Shown: in pieces, positions 10,653 through 20,226 of the stretch
How the letters are laid out: each line of letters begins with the position of its first letter
Numbering within the stretch: the first letter of the stretch is position 1
Assembly (NCBI GenBank): GCA_951394045.1
Contig: CATOAN010000012.1
Coordinates: forward strand, 1 to 64,000
From: Nitzschia sp. DOCU1
Lineage: Eukaryota > Bacillariophyta > Bacillariophyceae > Bacillariales > Bacillariaceae
DNA length: 64,000 nt
Reading direction: 5' to 3'
Notes under the pieces: model-generated
What the model saw: the letters and a program-made list of their open reading frames with translations, nothing else
The model's database searches: none
What the model was told of the DNA's origin: nothing
Position numbers and translations under genes: made by a program

Positions 10653-11042
10653 GAATAGGAAACCTATTCCCTGGCGCCGCCTCAGTCGTCGGCAACTTGT
10701 GCGACGTGGCGTGTGTGGGCGCTGCGAGCTAGCCCAACGAAACTACACGTGGAACCTAGTAGCAAGCACGAGGTGGATCAACACAGAGAGGTGTTGCCAG
10801 TGTGAACGGAGAGCTAGGGTGGAATGAAGCTATGGAAGTGGCTCGTACCGGCCATGCGAATTCCACAAGCAGCAACCCGCCACACGAATGCGACTAGGTG
10901 AAGTCGTCGTGGAGACGACAAACAGCAAAGCACACGCCAAGTCGGACTAGTAGCAGTCGACCGGAGAAAAGAAAAAGAAAAAAGGAAAAGAAAAAAAGGG
11001 AAACGGGCACAGGAAAAACGACAACAATCCGCACGCGGGAGA
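10653..11042. other. Non-coding stretch
   Basis: No gene recognised; a purine-rich run lies at about 10963-11010 just before the next ORF. Confidence 0.5.
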
Positions 11043-11564
11043 ATGACGAGACCCCGAAGAAACTCGGAGGGAGACGAGCCGGGGGACCGCTCGGTACGCC
11101 CCTGGGAAGTAAATGAGGTCCGTCGGCGCGAAGACCAGCAGCATCATCTGCATCTCCTCGGCCGCATCTTGGCCTTGGAGGCCCAAGTGGTGGACGCCTT
11201 GAACGCTGCGGACGAGGCGTCGTACGGTGGGGCCACCCACCAAATAGCAGCATTACGCGAGCTGCTCGAAGATCGGAATTTCAGGCTGCGACTACTACAG
11301 GCCAGCATGCGGAGGGACGTGGGGTACCCACGGCGGCTGACAGCAGCCGATGTGCCAATCGGCACAGCGGTCTATATAATAGATCACATCGAACGACCGC
11401 GATGTGTCACCCGCAACCAAGGCAGCGATTGGGAGGCGGAAGCCCGCTGTGCCCATGTGGTGCAAGTGGGACAGTCGGGAGTGTGGGTAGTAAACCGCAT
11501 GGGGATGCGTCTGTGGCGCCCCTTCAGTCGGATCTGCCTAGCAGATTCACAGACTAGAGCATAA
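11043..11564 (+). CDS. Hypothetical protein, 173 aa
   Basis: Intact ATG-to-TAA frame. The N-terminal half is rich in Arg, Glu and Gln, likely helical or coiled coil (IAALRELLEDRNFRLRLLQASMRR). The second half (VPIGTAVYIIDHIERPR ... VGQSGVWVVNRMGMRLWRPFSRI) looks like a small beta-rich fold. An AATAAA signal follows at 11575-11580. It converges with the recombinase gene on the other strand (43-bp gap), so it may belong to the same DIRS-like element or its flank. I do not recognise a family. Confidence 0.5.
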   Translation: MTRPRRNSEGDEPGDRSVRPWEVNEVRRREDQQHHLHLLGRILALEAQVVDALNAADEASYGGATHQIAALRELLEDRNFRLRLLQASMRRDVGYPRRLTAADVPIGTAVYIIDHIERPRCVTRNQGSDWEAEARCAHVVQVGQSGVWVVNRMGMRLWRPFSRICLADSQTRA

Positions 11565-11607
11565 TAGAAACCCAAAATAAATTAAACAACCCTAGTAAAC
11601 CAAAGTT

Positions 11608-12753
11608 TTATAGTGACGGAACAGTAGATGCACTGGTCCAAGCTTCGTTCACTTTCTCAGTGACGTAAACTAGATTACGTAAGTAATCCATGAATGCTTC
11701 TGACTTCCATCGGCACAACATCTTGATGTCATGTGATGAAAACCCTTTAGCCTGTAGTAAAACAGCCATGCCGACTCGTAGCGAGTGGCCCGTGAACTTG
11801 GCAAGATCCCTTCTATCCAGAAGGCTATCTGGGTTGAAGCGGTAGGTTTTAGCGGCAACGCGCTGCATAACAAACCGAATTTCATCGGAAGTAACCAACA
11901 GCGGCACCGTAGAAAGGGGGCGCAAAAATAGGGCCAAGGGCGTCTCAAGGTCTTCGTATCCACGAAGCTGTACAAACCGATCAACAATATTCAGCATCGC
12001 AGACACAACATCAAGAGCCGGCGTCCGCCGATTACGCGAGAACAGCTTGGACTCGCCGTGCATGCCGTTCTTCTGAGTCGTCCATTCGAGCTCATAATGC
12101 TCCACCGCTTGGCGATGGCTCAGCGCGTAAGCCAACGTGCAACGACGCTTACCCGAACGAAGGAACCGTACATTGGCCAAAGTAAAAGCCATGGTCGTTT
12201 TCCGAAAGTTCAATTCCGGTTTGGTCAGATCCGAGTTACGCTTGGGCTGGGCCCATTCGCCTCGACGAGCTGCCGCCTGCAGCATACACAGAAACCACTG
12301 CTCCAAAACGACCAACAACGAGTCCTTAGGCTGGCCCTGGGCCATTTCCTGTAAGGTCTTGTGCATCGCTAAGGTATAGGGCTCCCGCCGATTCGGCATT
12401 GACTCCCATCGTGCAATCTCTTGGCACACCTTGGCCAATGGCGGACACATAACCTTAGACCCCGGAACTGCATAGCGAGGATCGCGACGCTCCGAATCAA
12501 ATAGGCAAAGGAACGAAGCCACAGCCCGGCAATACCCCTTAATCGTCGCAGACCGAATCGTCTTGCACTGCAGATTGTGGCCGGTCCCCAGATGGGCGGC
12601 AAACATACCCATCAAGTAGTTCAACGCTTCTGTCGACAGCGTATCTACAGGAAACAGTGCGTCCAGCAAACCGAGCTTGGAACAGAACCAGAGAAAATAG
12701 ACTCTACGGGAATGAGCTGTCCGAATTTCTGCGGTACGCTCGGTCGCTCCCAA
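11608..12753 (-). CDS. Tyrosine recombinase of a DIRS-like element
   Basis: 381 residues, intact, ending TAA. The phage-integrase fold is recognised by its conserved residues: an Arg in AAARRGEW (about residue 160), the H-x-x-R box in FTGHSLRVGMAVLL, then CRWKSEAFMDYLRN with the catalytic Tyr near the end. DIRS-like retrotransposons use such a recombinase instead of a DDE integrase to insert a circular cDNA. The gene overlaps the end of the RNase H frame by about 100 bp in another frame, as is common in this group. The frame is complete, but the element is cut upstream. The start may be a later Met. Confidence 0.88.
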   Translation of the reverse strand: MGATERTAEIRTAHSRRVYFLWFCSKLGLLDALFPVDTLSTEALNYLMGMFAAHLGTGHNLQCKTIRSATIKGYCRAVASFLCLFDSERRDPRYAVPGSKVMCPPLAKVCQEIARWESMPNRREPYTLAMHKTLQEMAQGQPKDSLLVVLEQWFLCMLQAAARRGEWAQPKRNSDLTKPELNFRKTTMAFTLANVRFLRSGKRRCTLAYALSHRQAVEHYELEWTTQKNGMHGESKLFSRNRRTPALDVVSAMLNIVDRFVQLRGYEDLETPLALFLRPLSTVPLLVTSDEIRFVMQRVAAKTYRFNPDSLLDRRDLAKFTGHSLRVGMAVLLQAKGFSSHDIKMLCRWKSEAFMDYLRNLVYVTEKVNEAWTSASTVPSL

Positions 12754-13432
12754 CTCAAGTCGGACGACAACGTCGAGGAGAGGGCCTGCAGCAGCTCGGG
12801 ACTCGGCAGGAAAACCCTCCAGGATCTTAGTTCGGGATGCCTGCGGCAGATCTGATGTAGGTGCAACGGAAAAGGAACGGAAAGCGGATCAGAGAGGCAG
12901 GGGGTGTGCAGGGCACAAGGACGAGAGATCATATCTGGGAGAACATTAAGTTCCCCAGGAATATGTGCACCGACGATCCCCAATGGCGAATCCAGAAGTA
13001 CTTCAGCAAACAGACGCAAGAGCTGCTGACCCCATCGAGACGCAGTAGTCATCTTCCGAATCCACGCAAGAGCCGACGTATTGTCGCAATCAATATGCAA
13101 CATTGGCGACGGAGGAAAATCCTGGGGCCGATCCAACACTTCCATCTTGGCAATGACGAAGGACAAAACAAGTCCCACAAACTCAAACACATTGATGTGA
13201 AGTCGCTGCGGATTCCGGGGACTCAAATTGAATCGGGTGGCTGTTGACAGGGATATCGGCACCAAGCACAGCACTCGCAAAGTATGATCCACGACGCCAA
13301 CTCCCTGGCACGAGGCATCGGTTCCAGACCAAATGGCCGGATCCCGAGGAACGATATGCCCAATAGGCATTTCGATGGGGCCTCCGCTTGCCAAGAATGC
13401 CCGGAGCGCTGCAACCGTGGCGCGGATACTAT
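12645..13432 (-). CDS. RNase H end of a DIRS-like RT protein, truncated
   Basis: The frame is open to 13432, where the LTR of element 2 begins, so the N-terminal part and the whole RT domain are missing. RNase H motifs are visible: WSGTDASCQGVG (first Asp), INVFEFVGLVLS (Glu), LHIDCDNTSALAWIRKM (Asp) and HIPGELNVLPDMISR (last Asp region). The tail is Pro and Leu rich and runs into the recombinase gene. In a DIRS-like element this domain removes the RNA template. The missing RT is not found on the far side of element 2, so this is not a simple insertion. Confidence 0.85.
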
Positions 13433-13964
13433 TGCACTACGTCGTTTGTAGAATCGAAAAGGTTGTGAAAATTATTACTAGGTTAAAAACTAGATGTATT
13501 TCTCATGCAAGTTGTCTCGTAGGCTCTCGTAGTTCTAGTAGAGTCGAGACCTTTGACATGCATCGACAACAATCCGAACAGGAGGTTGATGCATCTTGTA
13601 GTAGACTAGCTACGACGTTGTACTAGGGTTCTTTGGACGTCGTCAGCTACTCTGGAATAAAGTATAGCTACCTCGATGTCATCGAGGTGCCAGATCTTAG
13701 GTGGCATTGACACTAGGATCTCATCGGCATTCGACTAGCTGGAGTCATGCGCGATGCCTGCGTCATGCAACGTCACGTCGTCGGTGACGTCAATAGGTTA
13801 TGGGCCTTGTCCGACGATGTCCGAGACCGGCCTAGCGTTCGCGTCCGCGCGCAACGCTTTCGTCATGCTACGTCATCACACATGATGTCACACATGACTA
13901 AATAGACTAATATTATTGGACTACAATCATTCGAAGGAGTCGACGTGTAAAGCAGTGTACTGCA
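13433..13964 (-). repeat. 3' LTR of element 2
   Basis: 532 bp, identical by eye to 18627-19158. The polypurine tract ATGGGGGCGGG (minus strand) lies directly inside it at 13965-13975. Confidence 0.93.
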
Positions 13965-13991
13965 CCCGCCCCCATGATGGAGGGACAGGAC

Positions 13992-16900
13992 TTAACTATG
14001 ATAGGGATGTATGTTACGAATGTTCCAAGTCTGAGTAACTGCACCCTTCTGGATACGTACTGTACCGTTGTCATTCACGGCGACTATTGGATACGGACCA
14101 TCGTAAGGGTTAGCACCAAACTTACGTTGTTGGTCCTGCTTGATCATGATCTGTTGGCCTACGTGATACTCATACGGTAATCGCGTTTTGTTTTCTGCCG
14201 CATTGTTCTTCGCAATGCGTTGCATCTTGCGCTCACGGATGAGCTTCCAATTAGCTTCGAAGCAGGTGTTGAGAATGGCATCTCTACCGAAAACTAGTTG
14301 CATCGGCGTAGCCTGTAGCGTCGTGTGATATGTCGCGCGCACGGCGAACATCACGGCTGCCAGGATTCCATCGAGTCCGACGGTATCGTCTGAGTGCTGC
14401 AGTTCAAACGTACGAATCATATTCCCGATAGTTTGGTGTACTCGTTCGAGTATTGCGTTCGCCTGCGGGTTTCTCGCAGTGATTGGGCGCGCAAGCACGC
14501 CATAGTCTTCCTTGACCATTCGCCGGAATTCGCCCATGAACTCCGTGCCGCGGTCATAAATAACTTGTTGTGGCCACGGGTATCTTGTGAACCACGTCTT
14601 TTCGGCTAATTCGGCGATACTAAAAGCCTCTTTATTGGGTACGCGAACCATCTCAAACCAGCCAGTTGCCGGATCAATCATGGTAAGGCACCAAAGCTCG
14701 AGTTGTTTCTGTTTACCCTTATTTCGTTTACCCTGGTTAATCGAGTAGGGGCCTATGAGATCGACACATAGGATTTCCCAGGGTTCGCTCTCGGGTTCCT
14801 TAATTGGCAGGTGCCCATACTTAAGGGTCTTGCGCTTTGTTAATTGGCACAACCTGCATTTCTTGCAGATGTCGACGACGTCGGTTCGCAGTCCTTTCCA
14901 GTAGAAATGCTGCCGAATCGTGTGCTCCATACGGGTCTCCCCCGGGTGACACAGTGTCTCGTGGTACCACTCAATGCATCGGCGTTGGAGTGACTGCGGA
15001 ATAACTATCTTACAATCTCTAACTACTAGAGGACGTTTCTTACCGCCCCCACGAAAAACCTTTACACTATATCTACTGTCCGACGCTGCCTTTTGGAGCA
15101 GCGCGGTATCTTTTCGCTGATGTCGCATAATGTACTTGTAGGTAAGGGGGAAGACGCTTTCAGGTAGTTCATCGCCCCCAAAGTACTCTGCGAAATTGGC
15201 CTCGGTAAAGGGCTTTTCGTCCTTACCAAGTCGACTAAGGGCGTCCGCTACTACATTCGTCTCACCTCGAACGTAGACAAGTTCGGGACCATACTCTTCG
15301 AGGATGAGTCGCCAGCGCATAACGCGTTCAGTATTGAAGTTTTTATAGGTTAGATTCTTGTGGTCGGTGTAGACGCGAATCTGTTGACCTAGGAGAATCG
15401 TACGGAACTCCTTGAGTGTTTCTACAATAGCTAGTAGTTCCCGCTCGGTAGTGGTATACCGTGTCTGCGCGGGATTGAGTTTGCGACTATAGAACGCGAT
15501 AGGCTTACCGTTCTGCGAGATGACCGCGCCAAGCTGCGTGTCGCTCGCGTCAGTATGTATATCAAACGGTAGATGAAAGTTCGGGTAAGTTAGGAGAACC
15601 TCCTTACTTATTATTTTCTTCATCGTGTCAAATGCCTCTTGGTGCGCGCCGGTCCACTCCCACTTAGCTGTTTTTGACGTAAGTGATGCGAGCGGGGCGA
15701 GGATGTGCGAACGGCGCACCCACATGTCGCGATAATAATTCACGATACCGATGAAAGCGCGTAGTTCCTTTTTATTGCGCGGTGCGAGCATGGCTTGGAT
15801 TGCTTGCACTTTGGTTGCTACTGGTTGGATGCCGTCGCGGGTAATCCAGTAGCCAAGGTATTCGAGCTCCGCTTTCGCGAAGAAGGACTTCTTGATGTTC
15901 ACCTTGAGTCCCGTGTCTTTCAGACGTTGTAGTACCACGTCGAGTTTCTCTAGGTGGTCTAGGTAACTGCCCTTAGTAAGTACTAGAAGATCGTCTATGT
16001 ACGTACGTATGTACTCTAGGTCTGCGAACAGCGACGACATCTTTTCCTGGAAGATATCGGGGCTATTGCTGAGTCCCATAGGTAGTCGCTGCATCTCATA
16101 TTTTCCCCATGGGAAGACGAGAGTGCAAAGTTTCTTTGCGTTCGGACTAAGTTCCACATGGTAGTAGCCCATGTTTAGGTCTAAACTAGTAGCATACTGA
16201 AAACCTTCTAGTTTTAACAGTAGCTCTTGAATCTTTGGTAGCGGGAATGGCTTCCGCTTGATTCGCTTGTTGAGCTCGCGGAAGTCGTTTATGAACCGTA
16301 CCGTCTTGTCCTTCTTTGGTATGATGAACGACGGTGCCGCCCATTCAGAGCGGTTGACTTTCTTTAGTACGCCGACTGCGCAGAGGCGATCGACCTCGTC
16401 GCGTAGCGTCTGTTCATATGCCTTCGGCACTGGATATGGCCTCGCATGATATGGCGTGACATTAGGCTTTAGCTCGATATCATAGGGCTCGCCTTTCCAA
16501 GTGCCGAGCGTGCCGTCAAAGAGCGTCTCATGTTTCTGAAGAAGCGTCTTGAGGGCGGATTTATCTTCTTCCGACAGATGGTCCATCTCGGAGATTTTCT
16601 GCGGAATGTCCGCTGGGGCATATTTAGCGTCTAAGATTTGTTTAATAGACTTGGCACCACCATCTGCGTCGGCCTGCCAGGCGTCTTCGTTGGGCGTCTC
16701 GCCATATATCTTCATTGCTATAGCAGCTAAATCCCATTCGACTTCCCTTGTCTTGAAGTCGAACTTGACACCTAGTTCTCGCAGAAGATCTCTGCCAATG
16801 ATCATGTCGTAGTTGCCAAGGTCGGATGTCACCTGGAAGACCCATTCAATCACCCTATTGGCATGAAATTCCGGAAGTTTAAACTGGATTTTTACTTCGC

Positions 16901-17363
16901 GGTGTGTCTCGACGACACCTCCAGCTGTCGTGAAGGTGGTTCTCGATGGTGTCGTCCTGACACGTAGTTTCCTGACATGCTTCTCGGAGATCAGTCCTCG
17001 TGATGCTCCGGTGTCTAGTAGCGTCGTCAACGCTGCCGCCTTGGCCTTGCCTAGGCGCGTGTTAATTTGCGCGAAACAGTACGGAATTTCGTCTGGCGCG
17101 GTTTTCTGGCGTTTTGGTGAGCTCCGGTTGTACAGTCGCGTTATCGCGTGCGATTCCGCCGCGATACGGTAATTAATGCATTGGTCCAATGAGGCGAAGA
17201 CCTCGCCCGGCTCGGACGGTATATAGACGGATGGGCTCGCATGTCGTGCCCCATCGTGTTGCTCGTGGAAAACGAAAACTTCGTCACATCTGCAATTTTT
17301 GCGTTTCCCACCTACTCTTTCAGAGATTTTGTAATAGGATAACTCGTCCTTATGATTATGCAT
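13992..17363 (-). CDS. Pol polyprotein of element 2 (protease-RT-RNase H-integrase)
   Basis: 1123 intact residues from ATG 17363, open upstream in the same frame to the gag TGA at 17400-17402. Domains in order: aspartic protease LLDTGASRG (Asp about 117); RT with WAAPSFIIPKKDK, SLDLNMGYYHV, LPMGLSNSPDIF and YIDD at 455-458; RNase H with DIHTDASDTQLGAV, TTERELLAIVE and YTDHKNL; integrase with the zinc motif WYHETLCHPGE...CKKCRLCQLTK and the core VDLIGPY, YDRGTEFMGEF, NAILERVHQTIG. It makes the cDNA in the particle and inserts it in the nucleus. It ends TAA, 28 bp from the 3' LTR. Nothing is missing, so this is the best candidate for an active pol in the window. Confidence 0.95.
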   Translation of the reverse strand: MHNHKDELSYYKISERVGGKRKNCRCDEVFVFHEQHDGARHASPSVYIPSEPGEVFASLDQCINYRIAAESHAITRLYNRSSPKRQKTAPDEIPYCFAQINTRLGKAKAAALTTLLDTGASRGLISEKHVRKLRVRTTPSRTTFTTAGGVVETHREVKIQFKLPEFHANRVIEWVFQVTSDLGNYDMIIGRDLLRELGVKFDFKTREVEWDLAAIAMKIYGETPNEDAWQADADGGAKSIKQILDAKYAPADIPQKISEMDHLSEEDKSALKTLLQKHETLFDGTLGTWKGEPYDIELKPNVTPYHARPYPVPKAYEQTLRDEVDRLCAVGVLKKVNRSEWAAPSFIIPKKDKTVRFINDFRELNKRIKRKPFPLPKIQELLLKLEGFQYATSLDLNMGYYHVELSPNAKKLCTLVFPWGKYEMQRLPMGLSNSPDIFQEKMSSLFADLEYIRTYIDDLLVLTKGSYLDHLEKLDVVLQRLKDTGLKVNIKKSFFAKAELEYLGYWITRDGIQPVATKVQAIQAMLAPRNKKELRAFIGIVNYYRDMWVRRSHILAPLASLTSKTAKWEWTGAHQEAFDTMKKIISKEVLLTYPNFHLPFDIHTDASDTQLGAVISQNGKPIAFYSRKLNPAQTRYTTTERELLAIVETLKEFRTILLGQQIRVYTDHKNLTYKNFNTERVMRWRLILEEYGPELVYVRGETNVVADALSRLGKDEKPFTEANFAEYFGGDELPESVFPLTYKYIMRHQRKDTALLQKAASDSRYSVKVFRGGGKKRPLVVRDCKIVIPQSLQRRCIEWYHETLCHPGETRMEHTIRQHFYWKGLRTDVVDICKKCRLCQLTKRKTLKYGHLPIKEPESEPWEILCVDLIGPYSINQGKRNKGKQKQLELWCLTMIDPATGWFEMVRVPNKEAFSIAELAEKTWFTRYPWPQQVIYDRGTEFMGEFRRMVKEDYGVLARPITARNPQANAILERVHQTIGNMIRTFELQHSDDTVGLDGILAAVMFAVRATYHTTLQATPMQLVFGRDAILNTCFEANWKLIRERKMQRIAKNNAAENKTRLPYEYHVGQQIMIKQDQQRKFGANPYDGPYPIVAVNDNGTVRIQKGAVTQTWNIRNIHPYHS

Positions 17364-17399
17364 TAAACTAGATTTTTCGTGTACAACTCGCTCACACCT

Positions 17400-18575
17400 T
17401 CAGTTTTCATCGTCGCTAGCGACAAGGTTAGCCAAGAGTTCGTCCACATTGAAGTTTTCCTCGTCGGGTGGATCAATCGCCTTGCGCTTGCGTTTGTCCT
17501 TGACCGCGTCCTTGACCATGTTCTGGATCATGGCATGTAGTTCTTCTTTCTTGTTTGCGCCGCCATCGTCACGAACCCAAGTGCGGTTACCGTAACGAGG
17601 CTTTTTATCGCCATTCTTGATGAAGTTTCCATGGGCGGCAGCCATCTTCTGGGCCTGCGCCACCACCATCTTGCAGTCCCCAGTGTTGTGGGACCAGTTG
17701 GGGCCATGGTAGGCACATTTAAAGGGAGGAGTCTTGTCATTAGGGCCGCGCTTAATAGCGGGCTTCGAGTGATCCATTCGCGGGTCTCGCTTCCCCTTCG
17801 GAGGATGGTTGCCATCTGGCTTCTGCTTACGGACGTGGTGAGTTTCGTGCAATTTTTTGGTGAATTCGAGGCGCTCGCAGAACTGGGTAAACTCGTCCAA
17901 AGTGTGGTCAATCGGCTCGAAACCCTGCAGGATCATCTGTTGACGCCAACTGGCGGGAATGGCGAATTCTGCATGCTCAATGATCTCGTCGTTGGGAAGC
18001 TTGTTGGCTGCTCCACGAGTGCTGTCAAACATCGCCAAGTAGCTGTTGAGTTGCTGGAAGCGGCTGATATATTCCTTCATCGACATCTCAGGAGGCTTGC
18101 GACACAAACGGCGCATGTAACGTTTCTGGGTCTGAAGTGCGCGAGCCGGGAGAACGTAGTTAGTCACTCCTTGGAGGACGATTTTCAAATTTGCACTTGT
18201 TTCGTTCCCAGCGGTCGCTGCGGTTTCCTCGAACTTGGCGAGGGCCTTTCCGGTGAGGATACGGCGGTAAAACTCATACTTTTGCGGACCGGTAGTCAGG
18301 TGCTGACCGTTGATCACCTTTTTGGCCTTTTCTTGGAGGCGAAACCAAGTTTCAGGCGACTCGTCGCCGTTGAACGGAAGAATCGACAGTTCGAACTGAG
18401 TGGAGGTTGGATCTTCAGGAACATTGCGACACTTGAAGGTAACCAGCTTTTCCTTGTTCACTGCAACTTCAGGTTCACGTTGAATAGGGATCGGGGCTCG
18501 TTGAAAACCTTTTCTCGACATGTCATGGCGAGGAATAGCCGCGGCGGCGGCAACGGTTGCGTTAGAGAGCTTCAT
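17400..18575 (-). CDS. Gag protein of element 2
   Basis: 391 residues from the ATG at 18575 (an upstream in-frame GTG is not a eukaryotic start). The capsid-like part shares TTGPQKYEF, QKRYMRRLCRKPPEMSMKEY and MILQGFEPIDHT with element 1. The zinc-like cluster is CAYHGPNWSHNTGDC, followed by a Lys-rich region and an acidic C-terminus ending DDEN. It stops with TGA in the context AAC TGA AGG TGT, and pol continues in the same frame. Intact. Confidence 0.9.
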   Translation of the reverse strand: MKLSNATVAAAAAIPRHDMSRKGFQRAPIPIQREPEVAVNKEKLVTFKCRNVPEDPTSTQFELSILPFNGDESPETWFRLQEKAKKVINGQHLTTGPQKYEFYRRILTGKALAKFEETAATAGNETSANLKIVLQGVTNYVLPARALQTQKRYMRRLCRKPPEMSMKEYISRFQQLNSYLAMFDSTRGAANKLPNDEIIEHAEFAIPASWRQQMILQGFEPIDHTLDEFTQFCERLEFTKKLHETHHVRKQKPDGNHPPKGKRDPRMDHSKPAIKRGPNDKTPPFKCAYHGPNWSHNTGDCKMVVAQAQKMAAAHGNFIKNGDKKPRYGNRTWVRDDGGANKKEELHAMIQNMVKDAVKDKRKRKAIDPPDEENFNVDELLANLVASDDEN

Positions 18576-18607
18576 CTTGAGTAAATTGATCTTGATCACG
18601 ACGATTG

Positions 18608-18626
18608 TCGTGGAGTGTTAACACTA
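18608..18626 (-). promoter_or_regulatory. Leader / candidate primer-binding site of element 2
   Basis: On the minus strand TAGTGTTAACACTCCACG follows the 5' LTR, with the same GTGTTAACAC palindrome as in element 1. Confidence 0.5.
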
Positions 18627-19158
18627 TGCACTACGTCGTTTGTAGAATCGAAAAGGTTGTGAAAATTATTACTAGGTTAAAAACTAGATGTATTTCTCAT
18701 GCAAGTTGTCTCGTAGGCTCTCGTAGTTCTAGTAGAGTCGAGACCTTTGACATGCATCGACAACAATCCGAACAGGAGGTTGATGCATCTTGTAGTAGAC
18801 TAGCTACGACGTTGTACTAGGGTTCTTTGGACGTCGTCAGCTACTCTGGAATAAAGTATAGCTACCTCGATGTCATCGAGGTGCCAGATCTTAGGTGGCA
18901 TTGACACTAGGATCTCATCGGCATTCGACTAGCTGGAGTCATGCGCGATGCCTGCGTCATGCAACGTCACGTCGTCGGTGACGTCAATAGGTTATGGGCC
19001 TTGTCCGACGATGTCCGAGACCGGCCTAGCGTTCGCGTCCGCGCGCAACGCTTTCGTCATGCTACGTCATCACACATGATGTCACACATGACTAAATAGA
19101 CTAATATTATTGGACTACAATCATTCGAAGGAGTCGACGTGTAAAGCAGTGTACTGCA
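18627..19158 (-). repeat. 5' LTR of element 2
   Basis: 532 bp, TG...CA, identical by eye to 13433-13964. It abuts the RT gene of element 3 without a target duplication. Confidence 0.93.
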
Positions 19159-20226
19159 GTACTCCAGGTCACCAAGGAGGCGCATCATGATACTATGGAA
19201 AATATCAGGGGCATTGGATATACCCATCGGCAGCACCTGGTACTGATATAAGCCCCACGGCATTACAGTACCAAGGAGGCCTTGGCTGTACTTATCCATT
19301 GGAATGTGATAATAGCCCATGCTGAGGTCAATAGCCGTTGCCCATTTAAAGCCCTGGAGTTTTTGTAATAACTCGTTGATCTTTGGCAGTGGGTGCGGCT
19401 TGCGCACAAGATATTCATTGAGTTTCCGAAAATCCATAAGTACGCACACATCGCCCGTTTTCTTCGGTTGAATGAACGTGCCGGCCGTCCATGTGGATTG
19501 GTTGACACGTTTCCAGATTCCAAGTTTTTCGAATCGTTCGATTTCTTTTCGCGTCGTTTGTTCGTACGCATGAGAATTGCCGAATGGCTTAGCATGATAC
19601 GGCTTTGCTCCTTCTTTTAACTCTAGACGAATAGGATCTATTTTAAGTTTACCTAACCTGCCACCGAATAGTGTAGGGTGCTGCTTCAGTTCAGCTAGTA
19701 GCTCGTCTCGTTGCTCCTTAGTTAAGTAGTCGAGTGAGTCAACAAACTCTTCCATCTCGACCTTGGAGTAGTTGGCATCGAGGATCTTAGCTTGTCGTTC
19801 TTCCGCCGCTTTGATAACGGGGGCGTCTTGAGACATTTCATACAGAAGCTGTAGCGCTTCCGGATCCATCACGAGACCACTTTCCTTCATTTCGACTTCG
19901 CTATCGCCCCACCGAATCGTTCATTTCTCAAAATCGAGTACAAACTTCAGTTCGGCTAATAGGTCAAGTCCTAGAATCAGGTCGTAAGGTGAGCTTTCGC
20001 GATCTGTGTGCTCGTCGACGTGACATGGCCAGTGTATTTCTTTACTAGACGAGAGTTCGGGGATCCTGAAGCGAATCATCCCGACTTTGTCCGTCTTGAA
20101 TTTACCGCCCATTGTAGTCCAAGTAGTAACTCGTTTCCCAGTGGGAACGAGCTGGCTAAGCGTCACAAAGTTCTTAAGAACAATGGAACGACTAGTACCC
20201 GTATCTAGAAGGGTTCTAAGGACTTA
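19159..20226 (-). pseudogene. Element 3 protease and truncated reverse transcriptase
   Basis: Third Ty3-like family, minus strand. Protease: TLLDTGTSRSIVLKNF, after a TAA at the gag junction (20222-20224). The frame runs to LDFEK, has a TGA at 19921-19923, then continues in the same frame into the RT: WTAGTFIQPKKTG, AIDLSMGYYHI, LPMGISNAPDIF, LLGDLEY. It is cut exactly before the catalytic Tyr-x-Asp-Asp by the LTR of element 2. Two in-frame stops and the truncation make it dead. Confidence 0.85.

Larger units (their letters stand above)
13433..19158 (-). mobile_element. Ty3-like LTR retrotransposon, element 2 (full length)
   Basis: Two 532-bp LTRs that I read as identical flank intact gag and pol frames on the minus strand, 5.73 kb in all. 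LTR ends are TGCAGTACAC...GTAGTGCA, as in element 1. Identical LTRs and open frames suggest recent, possibly current, activity. The flanks do not show a target duplication: the left flank ends GGATACTAT inside a DIRS RNase H gene, the right flank starts GTACTCC inside the RT gene of element 3. The element thus sits at a junction of two unrelated elements, as expected from recombination between two copies at different sites. Confidence 0.93.

Noticed and set aside
13432..13433. Target duplication TACT for element 2
   Set aside because: TACT occurs near both ends, but two extra bases stand between it and the left LTR and the neighbouring base differs, so it is not a clean duplication.
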